NCBI GenBank assembly: GCA_950097015.1 | Contig: CATNEN010000002.1 | Coordinates: 372,001 to 436,000, forward strand | Source: Macrostomum hystrix | Lineage: Eukaryota > Platyhelminthes > Macrostomidae | DNA length: 64,000 nucleotides | Direction: 5' to 3' | In this document: in pieces, positions 23,027 through 32,900 of the stretch | Layout of the letters: each line of letters opens with the position of its first letter | How positions within the stretch are numbered: position 1 is the stretch's first letter | Translations under genes and position numbers: made by a program | Notes under the pieces: generated by a model | Databases searched by the model: none | What the model was told of the DNA's origin: nothing | Seen by the model: only the letters and a program-made list of their open reading frames with translations

Positions 23027-23780
23027 GGCGATTTTCCTCTTTCGTTCGTTAAATTATTTTTTCGATTTGAATCAGTGCGTAGACGCGAAAAAGTGACGTG
23101 GCAGCATTTGAAATTGTGCCTATTGAAAAAATGATGTGGCAGTAGTGGAAAGGACATGGGGTTGCTGCTGACACATGTCTATGGCACTACTCACCTTACC
23201 TACTCGGTTCGTGGCGGAGTATAGGCAGCAGCTTGCACTCGCTCCTTGCTCCCCTTCCCACTCTTGCATGAGCTTTGACTTATCGCATTGAGGCTTCACT
23301 CGTCAATCCGCAGGATCCCACTGTGCATACGAACCTGATTGAAGGCACGTGGGGCAACTGCAAAGCGAAGTTCCGCACCATGCACGGAACAAGCAAGGCG
23401 CTATTCGAGTCACATCTGAAGGAATTTATGTGGCGTAAGATGTACCCACAGAACGTGTTCGGAAACATTCTCTTTTGGATTGCGCACTATTACCCCCTGT
23501 GAACTGTGAACTGCTGGGGCTCCAGTTGAACCATATTGGACTTTGTGAGACTCTCTGTATGCCAGAGCAAGCTACGGGACGCAGTGCCCTATTGTTGTCG
23601 TTTACTGTCATTACATGTCGTTTACCATTACCATTTGTCTTTAGTTAAACAACTCCATCCAACTTTCCGAGAAAAATTTAAGTCCCAGCATCCCATTACT
23701 GTCGTTTTCTGACATTACTCAATAGTCACAACTTGTTTCTGTCACAAAAATAATTTAACGAACGAAAGAGGAAAATCGCC
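23027..23780. mobile_element. Merlin-family DNA transposon, 754 bp, deleted
   Basis: Perfect 35-bp TIRs start GGCGATTTTCCTCTTTCG (23027-23061 and 23746-23780). The target-site duplication is GAAGTGAT on the left (23019-23026) and GAAGTGCT on the right (23781-23788), 7 of 8 identical. The one mismatch falls where the next TIR element begins. The internal ORF matches the C-terminal part of an ISXO2/Merlin transposase. GG-starting TIRs and an 8-bp TSD agree with Merlin. Confidence 0.85.
23275..23502 (+). pseudogene. Merlin (ISXO2-like) transposase C-terminal remnant
   Basis: A 75-codon open frame with the ISXO2-type signature VHTNLIEGTWGNCKAKF, followed by HLKEFMWRKMY. This region carries the last acidic residue of the DDE/DNE catalytic triad (Glu of NLIEG). 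The N-terminal two thirds of a normal transposase of roughly 250-350 aa are absent, so the element depends on a transposase supplied from elsewhere. Inactive remnant. Confidence 0.8.
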
Positions 23781-23785
23781 GAAGT

Positions 23786-24486
23786 GCTTATTCCCATGGT
23801 CCCGTGCCGATAATTTCAATTTTATCCACACGGATCTGTGCCGATAATTTTCTGCTTATCCACACGTTCAGCTTGTATGAATAGGTCTACTTTTAAGTCC
23901 CTACCTATTCTTTTTTGAGCATAAGGCTTTTCCTTCAGAGTATAGTGTATAGTGTACACTATATCTATATCTATTCTATTCTATAGTGTATTCTATATCA
24001 ATGCATAGTGTACAATAATAACAATGATGTATAATATATATGACGAGTTTGGTGCTGACTAGAATTCTGCTGTTTGACTCATATAATTTTTCTTTGATAG
24101 ACTTTTTACTTTTTAAGTCAATACAACTCAATTGAAAACACGTAACAATGACAACAGATTTAGTGAGTTGTTATTAAAATAATTAAAAAGGATGACATTA
24201 ATGTTGGTTAATGAATGTGTAGGTCGAAATGTAGAACACTGTCGTAACACACTGGCAACTTTTTCGATCTATTGGCTCGATGGTTCAACAAAATGTTCAA
24301 ACCTGAAAGGGCCTTGTTTCAAAGAACAGAACCGTGTGGATAATATTGAAATTAACGGCACGGCATATTTATATAAAGAGTTTTAGACCTATTCATACAA
24401 GCTGCCATGTGGATAAGCAGAAAATTATTGGCATGGCTCTGTGTGGATAAAATTGAAATTAACGGCACGGGACCGTGGGAATAAGC
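23786..24486. mobile_element. 701-bp MITE with 104-bp inverted arms
   Basis: The arms at 23786-23889 and 24385-24486 are inverted copies starting GCTTATTCCCA and containing GGTCCCGTGCCG, TTATCCACAC and AGCTTGTATGAATAGGTCT. An internal copy of the TGTGTGGATAA module occurs near 24340. It abuts the Merlin element and overlaps its TSD, so it probably inserted there later. No ORF. Confidence 0.7.
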
Positions 24487-24628
24487 TCTGCCTTAGTGGT
24501 TAGAACCTCCAACTAAAAACTGAGGTTGTAACTCTAAAATTGTTTCAATTAACATAGATGTAAAATTGTTTCCAGCATCAGCTAGGGTGGGTGGGTGTGG
24601 TACCCCTAGTCTATAGACTGAACAGCTG
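24487..24628 (+). mobile_element. Diverged SINE family 1 copy, interrupted
   Basis: The head has an A-box-like TGCCTTAGTGGTTAG. The body has CCAGCATCAGCT, GGTGGGTGTGGTACCCC and GACTGAACAGCTGTA, all in the same order as in the better copies at 51008-51310 and 59231-59556. The copy is cut at CAGCTG by another TIR element and resumes at 24922 with CAGCCTTCAGAT. Confidence 0.6.
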
Positions 24629-24921
24629 TATACACATACATGCGCAACACCTGGCCGAGCCGGCCGAACCGGCCGGGTGAAACGAGGGCCAAGCAAGGTA
24701 AGTCGCAAAAACCAATCGACCAAGCGCAAAAAAATCAAAGGGGGGACCAAGGGACAAAAAAGGAAGGCGTGAAGAAAAGGAAAAAGGGGAGAGAAAAAGA
24801 GAGCAAATGAGAGCAAACTAAGTCGTAAATAGAGCAATGAAACAAACTAAGTCGCAAATGAGAGCAAAAACTAAGTCGCAAGGCCGGCTAAGATTTGGGA
24901 GGTTGCGCATGTATGTGTATA
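24629..24921. mobile_element. 293-bp TIR element nested in the SINE
   Basis: The inverted ends TATACACATACATGCGCAAC (24629-24648) and its complement (24902-24921) are perfect. The SINE sequence continues on either side (CAGCTG / CAGCCTTC). The inside is purine-rich, with repeated AACTAAGTCGCAA motifs. Confidence 0.6.
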
Positions 24922-24933
24922 CAGCCTTCAGAT

Positions 24934-25284
24934 GGGGGCAGGACAATTTGGTAACAAGAAAGATAAACAGTCAGTACATTTCTATAACATGACAAGACAT
25001 TTTGTTGACATCTAGAGTTTAAACTTCCAACAGCATTTTCATTTTGCATAAGCTGTAAAGATTAAAATATTGGCACGATGATGACAGTGTCATTTGCCAA
25101 ATGTACGAATACTAATGTAAAGCCCAAAGTATCAACATGCTTGCATTTTTAGAAATTAGATATACTGAAGATTACTGAATACTGAATTATTAGGTTACTG
25201 AAATGTACTGAGTGTCTTGTATGTACCTGTCTTGTTACCAAAATGTATGTTACCAAATTGTCTAATACTGAATTTTCTCTAGGT
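24934..25284. mobile_element. 351-bp element flanked by 9-bp duplications, inserted in the SINE
   Basis: CCTTCAGAT occurs at 24925-24933 and again at 25285-25293. Near the ends are inverted copies of GACAATTTGGTAACA with further TTGGTAACAAG motifs. The outermost bases do not match well as TIRs, so the boundary is approximate. No ORF. Confidence 0.45.
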
Positions 25285-25293
25285 CCTTCAGAT

Positions 25294-25624
25294 ATACTAG
25301 GCAAAAGTTGCGCTATGTTCTTGGCTACATAGCTAGCATAATTGCTCAGGTATAATCAACCATTATAATTATTATTATCATTATAAAGCTAAACAGAAGC
25401 TTATGCTAAGTGGCTTCAAGCTTCTGATTGAGAGGACCATGGACTGAATATCTGTTCACAGCCTGCCGCCTTTAGAAGCACAATTCAATAGCCGGCATTG
25501 TGCTTCATGCTACTGATATTTAGGACTAATACATCATGCTACATCCTGTCCCACAGGAATTTCAGCTAGTTTCTGACCAATAAGACTCATCAAAGCTAGC
25601 TGCTAAGCAGCTGTGGCTACAGAC
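25294..25624. other. Upstream flank of the small membrane-protein ORF
   Basis: AT-rich, no recognised feature. Confidence 0.4.
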
Positions 25625-25927
25625 ATGCTGAAAATTCCAGAACCAATGCCAATTGGGCTCATTATTGTGTCAGTCTTCCTTCTCCTGTTTAGCTGCTACT
25701 GCCTCTACCACTACCTGCTGAATCCTCGATTTCCAGTAGTTCACAATTGTGCAATAATGCATACACCATTTAATTATGTCAATTCTACAGGATTGCAGTC
25801 AGCAACAATGCATTCTTCCATTTCATTGGATCATTATGTGCACTGTTGGCAACCGTCTTGCCCATGTCAGTTTTTAAACGGATGTCAAAGCCCACCAACT
25901 TATGCAGAGGCCATGCAGTGTCCTTAG
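25625..25927 (+). CDS. Candidate small single-pass membrane protein with a PPTY motif
   Basis: 100 aa from ATG 25625 to TAG 25925-25927. A hydrophobic helix spans about residues 9-31 (IGLIIVSVFLLLFSCYCLYH). It is followed by a short basic/aromatic junction, a Cys/His-rich region (CWQPSCPCQF, NGC), and a C-terminal SPPTYAEAMQ. PPxY near the C terminus of a small type III membrane protein is a known WW-domain (NEDD4-type ligase) docking arrangement. Function here is inference. There is no obvious homologue and no splice evidence. It could be a chance ORF, although the TM plus PPxY order argues against that. Confidence 0.45.
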   Translation: MLKIPEPMPIGLIIVSVFLLLFSCYCLYHYLLNPRFPVVHNCAIMHTPFNYVNSTGLQSATMHSSISLDHYVHCWQPSCPCQFLNGCQSPPTYAEAMQCP

Positions 25928-26367
25928 ACTATTCTTATCCTGTCTACTTCAGAAATTATGTTCTTTCCAAAGAGTGGCAAAAAACTTTCCTTTTTGTGAA
26001 AAGCTGAAAACCTGAATTAATTTTTACTGTGTGCATTTTCTGTTGTGCATTTTCTGTTATGGCCCTGTGAAAGCTAAACTTTTGCATTTTTGTTTAGTTG
26101 TGCAATAACAAAATTTATACAGACTTTCATTTTGCTGCTAAGCAACATTCTAAAAAGAAAATTATATTTTTATGCAAAGCATTTTTACAAAATGTAAAAA
26201 ATTCAAATATAAACCTTTGAAGACAAATCAAAATTGTCTCAGTTTTTTATTATCTACTGCTCATATTTTGTGGAACTGTAAAATATTTTCCTTTTAGTTT
26301 CTGATTCAAGGTCTATGGGTAAAATTTAGGACAAATTAGGGCCAAAAAGAGAACCTAAAAGATGGCA
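25928..26367. other. Intergenic, nothing recognised
   Basis: AT-rich; the putative 3' UTR of the small ORF may lie here. No canonical AATAAA directly follows it. Confidence 0.4.
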
Positions 26368-26586
26368 GCGGGCCGCATTGACTGTAGAAATATGAGATAG
26401 GGGAGAGATGAGGCACGGAAGAGACGAGACATGGGAGAGATGAGACAGCGGAGAGATGAGACACGGAAGAGACGAGACAGGGGAAAGATGAAACAGGATA
26501 CTGCAGGTGTCGGAAGGGGCAATGGGCCGGATTTGGGAGCTTCGAGGGCCGCATCTGGCCCGCAGGCCGGAGTTTGCCGACCCCTG
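26368..26586. mobile_element. hAT-like repeat carrying a 16-bp minisatellite (copy 2)
   Basis: The left border GCGGGCCGCATTGAC, then GAGACAGGGGAGAGAT-like units (26396-26495), then GGGCCGCATCTGGCCCGCAG and GGAGTTTGCCGACCCCTG. This is the same arrangement as at 7480-7909. The right end is the inverse of CAGGGGTCGGCAAACTCC, a familiar non-autonomous hAT terminus. Confidence 0.6.
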
Positions 26587-26902
26587 ATCTAGACGCTGAT
26601 TGGTCATCAGGCAAAATAAGGAGCAATGTTGTCAGAAGGGAGATTGGGTGGCTTACTAAGCTATGATTGGTCAGCCAATCAGAGTTAAGTATGGATTTTC
26701 CGAATAGAAGATGGGTAGTCACGAAGGCCTTATTATAATAATTATTGTGGCCTTGCCAGTGAATCAAGCTCAGGGACTTTATTGTGAGAAGCGACCGCAT
26801 TTACCCCGCCCCCCTTATTGGTCAGTATTCGTTTATGGGTCATCAGTAGGCTAAGTAGCGAGTGAAAATTAGCTGGTAGTTACTGGCGCTCCCGCAGCCA
26901 CA

Positions 26903-29900
26903 ATGCCTGTCACACACGAGTATCCGCGCTACACTGCGGACTCTCGGTTCGGCCTGACCGCTTCACCTCGCTGCAACATTCTGGTGGTGTCGGACCCGGT
27001 TACAAGGCACCGGCCATTGGTCATAGCCGGCGCCGCTGAGGACGCCATCGCCTGGAATCCGGTCACCGGCCAGGCGGCTAGAAAATTTCGCGAAGAAGAC
27101 GACGAAGACTTCGCCGACGAGGAGGCGGCTAGACCGCGGCTGCGCGCCGGAGCCGTGGTTGCCCGCCTGGCTTGGCACGCGGGCGCTTCAACACTGGCCG
27201 TCGGCTACTCAGACGGCTGGATCCGACTGTACAACCTGTGGACAGGTGAGCCTGAATTGCCAGTTCCATGTATTGTTCTCATATATTGAGGCCTTTAATA
27301 TTGAGCTACAATCGTAACTGGTGGCGAAGCTGCAATGGTTTCCGGTATCGAAGCTTTAAACGCACCCGGTATCGAAGCTATAATCGTACCCGGTATCGAA
27401 GCTACAATCGTACCCTGTATCGAAGCTACAATCGTACCCTGTATCGAAGCTACAATCGTACCCTGTATCGAAGCTACAATCGTACCCGGTATCGAAGCTA
27501 CAATCGTACCCGGTATCGAAGCTACAATCGTACCCTGTATCGAAGCTACAATCGTACCCTGTATCGAAGCTACAATCGTACCCTGTATCGAAGCTACAAT
27601 CGTACCCGGTATCGAAGCTACAATCGTACCCGGTATCGAAGCTACAATCGTACCCGGTATCGAAGCTACAACCGTACCCTGTATTGAAGCTACAGTCGTA
27701 CCCGGTATCGAAGCTACAATCGTACCCTGTATTGAAGCTACAGTCGTACCCGGTATCGAAGCTACAACCGTACCCTGTATTGAAGCTACAGTCGTACCCG
27801 GTATCGAAGCTACAATCGTACCCTGTATTGAAGCTACAGTCGTACCCGGTATCGAAGCTACAACCGTACCCTGTATTGAAGCTATCATTGTACCAAGAGC
27901 TTAGCAATTCAACAAGTCAATAATCCAGTGAATTTTCTGTCTCCCTTAAACCAGGCGAACTGCTTGTGAAATTCTGCGGTCACAAGAACGCCGTCTCCAC
28001 GATGGCCTTTAACTCTGACGGCTCTCTCCTAGCCGCTGGCGGCATGGACTCGGATGTTACACTGCTGCGCATCGAAGGCGAAAGCGGCTTCCGACTTCAG
28101 GGTCACACTAACTCTGTCACGAGAGTACGTGTTGCGATAGTTATTTTTCAATACATATACAAAATAATCAGCTTAGGAATTTTTTAATTATTTTTTCCAA
28201 GGTTGAATTTCTGGAGAAGTTCTCCGATTGCCTGTTAACCGCATCCAAAGACGGCCTAATGAAGTTCTGGAATCTGGAGCTCCGGGTCTGCTTCAAGACC
28301 CTGACTGGTCATCCTGGTGAAGTGTGGGACTTTGCACTCATTGGCAGCGCCAAGGATCTGCTGGTCACTGGCTCCTGCGATAATCAGCTTCGCCTGTGGC
28401 GCCTGTCAGTTCAGCAGCAGCCGGAGCCACCGGCTAAGCGGCCGCAGGCCGAGACTGACGTACAGGGGAACCAGCTTCAACCCGCTGATCTGGAGGTGAG
28501 GAAATTTAAAATTGAGTGCACAGTCATTGGGTAAACAGCGCGAGTAAATATATATACCAATTTTGTATTCCTCGCCATCTAATTAATAACAAAATGTAGA
28601 ACGTTTTGATAGCGTACTTAATAGAATCTGAGGGATAAGGACAGTTCTCAGATTCTCAGTTCTCAGAGAGAGATGAATCTGAGGGATAAGGAAGGGTAGA
28701 TAGAATCTGAGGGATAAGGAAGGGTAGATAGAATCTGAGGGATAAGGAAGGGTAGATAGAATCTGAGGGATAAGGAAGGGTAGATAGAATCTGAGGGATA
28801 AGGAAGGGTAGATAGAATCTGAGGGATAAGGAAGGGTAGATAGAATCTGAGGGATAAGGAAGGGTAGATAGAATCTGAGGGATAAGGAAGGGTAGATAGA
28901 ATCTGAGGGATAAGGAAGGGTAGATAGAATCTGAGGGATAAGGAAGGGTAGATAGAATCTGAGGGATAAGGAAGGGTAGATAGAATCTGAGGGATAAGGA
29001 AGGGTAGATAGAATCTGAGGGATAAGGAAGGGTAGATAGAATCTGAGGGATAATGAAGGGTAGATAGAATCTGAGGGATAAGGAAGGGTAGATAGAATCT
29101 GAGGGATAAGGAAGGGTAGATAGAATCTGAGGGATAAGGACAGTTAGATAGAATCTGAGGGATATGGAAGGGTAGATAGAATCTGAGGGATAAGGACAGT
29201 TAGATAGAATCTGAGGGATAAGGACAGTTAGATAGAATCTGAGGGATAAGGACAGTTAGATAGAATCTGAGGGATAAGGAAGGGTAGATAGAATCTGAGG
29301 GATAAGGACAGTTAGATAGAATCTATTAATCTATTAATCTATTATTCCGCATCACGTGATATATTGTCAAATCCTAGGATGCCCTGTCAGCCGAGTTCTT
29401 GGGCAGCGTGACAAAGACTGCCAAGTTCCGCACTCATTCCCTGTCGGTCACAGCTGGCGGTAGCCTCATCTGCGTTGCGTCCGGAGCCCGTGGCCTCGAA
29501 TGGTTTGCCTGTCTCAGCTCGGCTGAGCAGAGAACCCGACTGCGGCAGAGGCAGAAGAAGGCGGCAAGAAAATCGGCAGCCGGCCAGCCCGGCAGAATGA
29601 AATTGTCAGCTGAGGATCTGCTCAAACCGGCTGGTATGCTCACCGGATTTCCCGCCAAGCTGCGCTGGGCTGTGCCCGGTGCTATGAGACTGGCTGAACC
29701 GGCTGCGGCATCAATTGCCGACGGTGACGATGACGACGAAGCTGCTGGCACAAAGAGCAGCGCTGAAGAAGGCCTGAGATTTGAGTGCTTCGTCAGTCTG
29801 GATAATAACTCGGTAAGCCTTTTGACTTCCATAATTTCTCTAGTATTCCACTTCCCAAATACTCATCTTGCATCTCCTCAGATCCTCATTTTGTGTTCTG

Positions 29901-32900
29901 CAACTTCCCAGATCCTCATTCTATTTCTACATCTTCCCAGATCCTCATTTTGCGTTCTACATCTTCGCAGATCCTAGTTTTGTGTTCTGCATCTTCCCAG
30001 ATCCTCATTTTGCGTTCTACATCTTCCCAGATCCTCATTTTGTGTTCTACATCATCCCAGATATTCCCTGTTCTGGATATTCACTAAACTGATCTTGGCC
30101 TGTCTATCCCGTTACTGTGTACCCACCGGCCTGATCGCCACCTGTTCCAGGTGCTATCCTACCACCTGCTTTACAGCAAGGGCGCCGTGTCGGTCGAGTC
30201 CCTGGGCTCCCGTATCAGCCAAGGCCACGAGGGTCCAGTTCGATGCGCTGCTGTCAGCTCTGACGGCCTGGCTGTGATGACACTGAGTGCCGGCCAGCTG
30301 AAACTGTGGCGCTTCTCTAGCCTGGCCTGCCTGCTCACAATAGCCTGTCCCGATTCTAGCGGCTCCGATGAGCAGAGGAACGGCCAGATGACCAAATGCG
30401 TGTTTCTGCCTGGCGATCGCTATGCCGCTGTGGGCACAGCCGACGGTCGAATTCTGCTGTGCGACCTGAGCGATGGTCGGGTTGCTGAACAGCTTCAGGT
30501 GACACTGGGCAACTGCTGTCGATGCATTTTTTCGGTCATTAACCCGAGGTCCCCCGGTACACATCATATCCGGGTCATTAATCGGGTCATAACTGTCATA
30601 TCCGGGTCATTCACTCGCTCATAACTGTCATATCCGGGTCATTCACTCGGTCATAACAGTCATAGCTATCATATCCTGGTCATTCACTCGGTCATAACAG
30701 TCATATCCGGGTCATTCACTCGGTCATAGCTATCATATCCTGGTCATTCACTTGTGTTAGTGAAGTTCAATGATTCTGTCTCCATCGTTGCATCGGCCCT
30801 CGAACCCCGCCCAGGCGCACACCGGCCCCGTCACCTGCCTGCGCCAGCTCAGCGACGCCAGCGGTCTCGTCAGCGGCAGCTCCGCCGAGCGTCAGGCGAT
30901 GCAGTGGCGCTACGAGATCGCCCGGGCGGCTTCGACCGCAGTCGGACACAGCGGCTTGAGCAGCCGGCTCGGCCTGCTCCTGTCTCGCAGCATCGCCCTC
31001 GATGACGGCCTGGCATCCGTGTGCAACACTCCGGATAGTCGGCTGCTCTGCTGCGGCCTGCTTGACAACTCCATCCGGGTGTTCTTCACCGACTCCGTGC
31101 GCCAGTTCCTTCACCTGCACGGCCACTCTCAGCCAGCCGTCTCATTGGCTGTCAGCGCCGACTCAGCCCTGCTTGCCAGCGGCTCCGGCGATCGAACCAT
31201 CCGGCTGTGGGGCCTGCAGTTTGGCGATTGCCAGAAAATCTTGCGCGGCCACGACCTGGCCATCACCGACCTGCAGTTTGTGCCCCTGCTGCCGGATGTC
31301 TCCGCCAACCTCAAGACATCGTCTAGACTGCTGGTCAGCTCCGGCTCAGACAAGTGCTTGCGCCTCTGGGACGCCGCCAAATTTCGTCGGGTAGCGGCTC
31401 TGTACGGTCACCAGGCGGCTGTGTCCTGCGTTGCGGTTTCGCCGAATGGCGACTACCTGGCTAGCGTTGATGCCGACGGCTCCGTGCGCACCTGGCAGCG
31501 ATGCGAGGAGCCGCTAGTGCTGGAGGAGCAGCGGGAGCTGGAAAAGGACGCCCAGTTCGAGGAGGAGATGGCTGAGCAGCAGGCGGAGGCTACGGATAGC
31601 GCGGCTAGCGGTCTAGTGTCCCGGCTCAGCCTGCAGTCAGTGCGGGGAGCCGAAGAATTGCTGGCAGCTCTGGAGGTTAGTTAATGGGGGTCATAATGTA
31701 TTTTTGAATTTTCTGTTTCATATGCGAAAATCGAAGCAAGGTATCGCATCGTGCCGTAATTAAAAAACCCAGCTGGTATGGAGAACAATAGCTAATAATT
31801 TGCCTATAATAGTACAGATTATCAAATCTAGAACAGTACTTGGTATCGAAGCTACGAGCTCGTAGAACCGTACCGGGGTATCGAGGCTCCAATAGTATTG
31901 GGTATCGAAGCTAGAACAGTACTTGGTTATCGAAGCTAGAACAGTACTGGGTATGGAAGCTAGAACAGTACTGGGTATGGAAGCTAGAACAGTACTGGGT
32001 ATGGAAGCTAGAACAGTACTGGGTATGGAAGCTAGAACAGTACTGGGTATGGAAGCTAGAACAGTACCGGGGTATCGAAGCTAGAAAAGTACTTGGTTAT
32101 CGAAGCTAGAACAGTACTGGGTATGGAAGCTAGAACAGTACCGGGGTATCGAAGCTAGAAAAGTACTTGGTTATCGAAGCTAGAACAGTACTGGGTATGG
32201 AAGCTAGAACAGTACCGGGGTATCGAAGCTAGAAAAGTACTTGGTTATCGAAGCTAGAACAGTACTGGGTATGGAAGCTAAAACAGTGACGGGGTATCGA
32301 AGCTAGAACAGTACCAGATATCGAAGCTAGAACAGTACTTGGTTATCGAAGCTAGAACAGTACTGGGTATGGAAGCTAAAATAGTGACGGGGTATCGAAG
32401 CCAGAACAGTGCCGGGGTATCGAAGCTAGAACAGTGCCGGGGTATCGAAGCTAGAACAGTGCCGGGGTATCGAAGCTAGAACAGTACTTGGTTATCGAAG
32501 CTAGAACAGTACTGGTTATGGAAGCTAAAACAGTGAAGGGGTATCGAAGCTAGAACAGTGCCGGGGTATCGAAGCTATAACAGTGCCGGGGTATCGAAGC
32601 TAGAACAGTGCCGGGGTATCGAAGCTAGAACAGTGCCGGGGTATCGAAGCTAGAACAGTGCCGGGGTATCGAAGCTAGAACAGTGCCGGGGTATCGAAGC
32701 TAGAAAAGTACTGGGTATCGAAGCTAAAACAGTGACGGGGTATCGAAGCTAGAACAGTGCCGGGGTATCGAAGCTAGAAAAGTACTTGGTTATCGAAGCT
32801 AGAACAGTACTGGTTATGGAAGCTAAAACAGTGAAGGGGTATCGAAGCTAGAACAGTGCCGGGGTATCGAAGCTAGAACAGTGCCGGGGTATCGAAGCTA

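Noticed and set aside
27268-27923. Four overlapping open frames (IVASIPGT, YRSYNRT and others)
   Set aside because: A 24-bp satellite in WDR3 intron 1; the donor at 27246 and acceptor at 27954 are well supported by family similarity.
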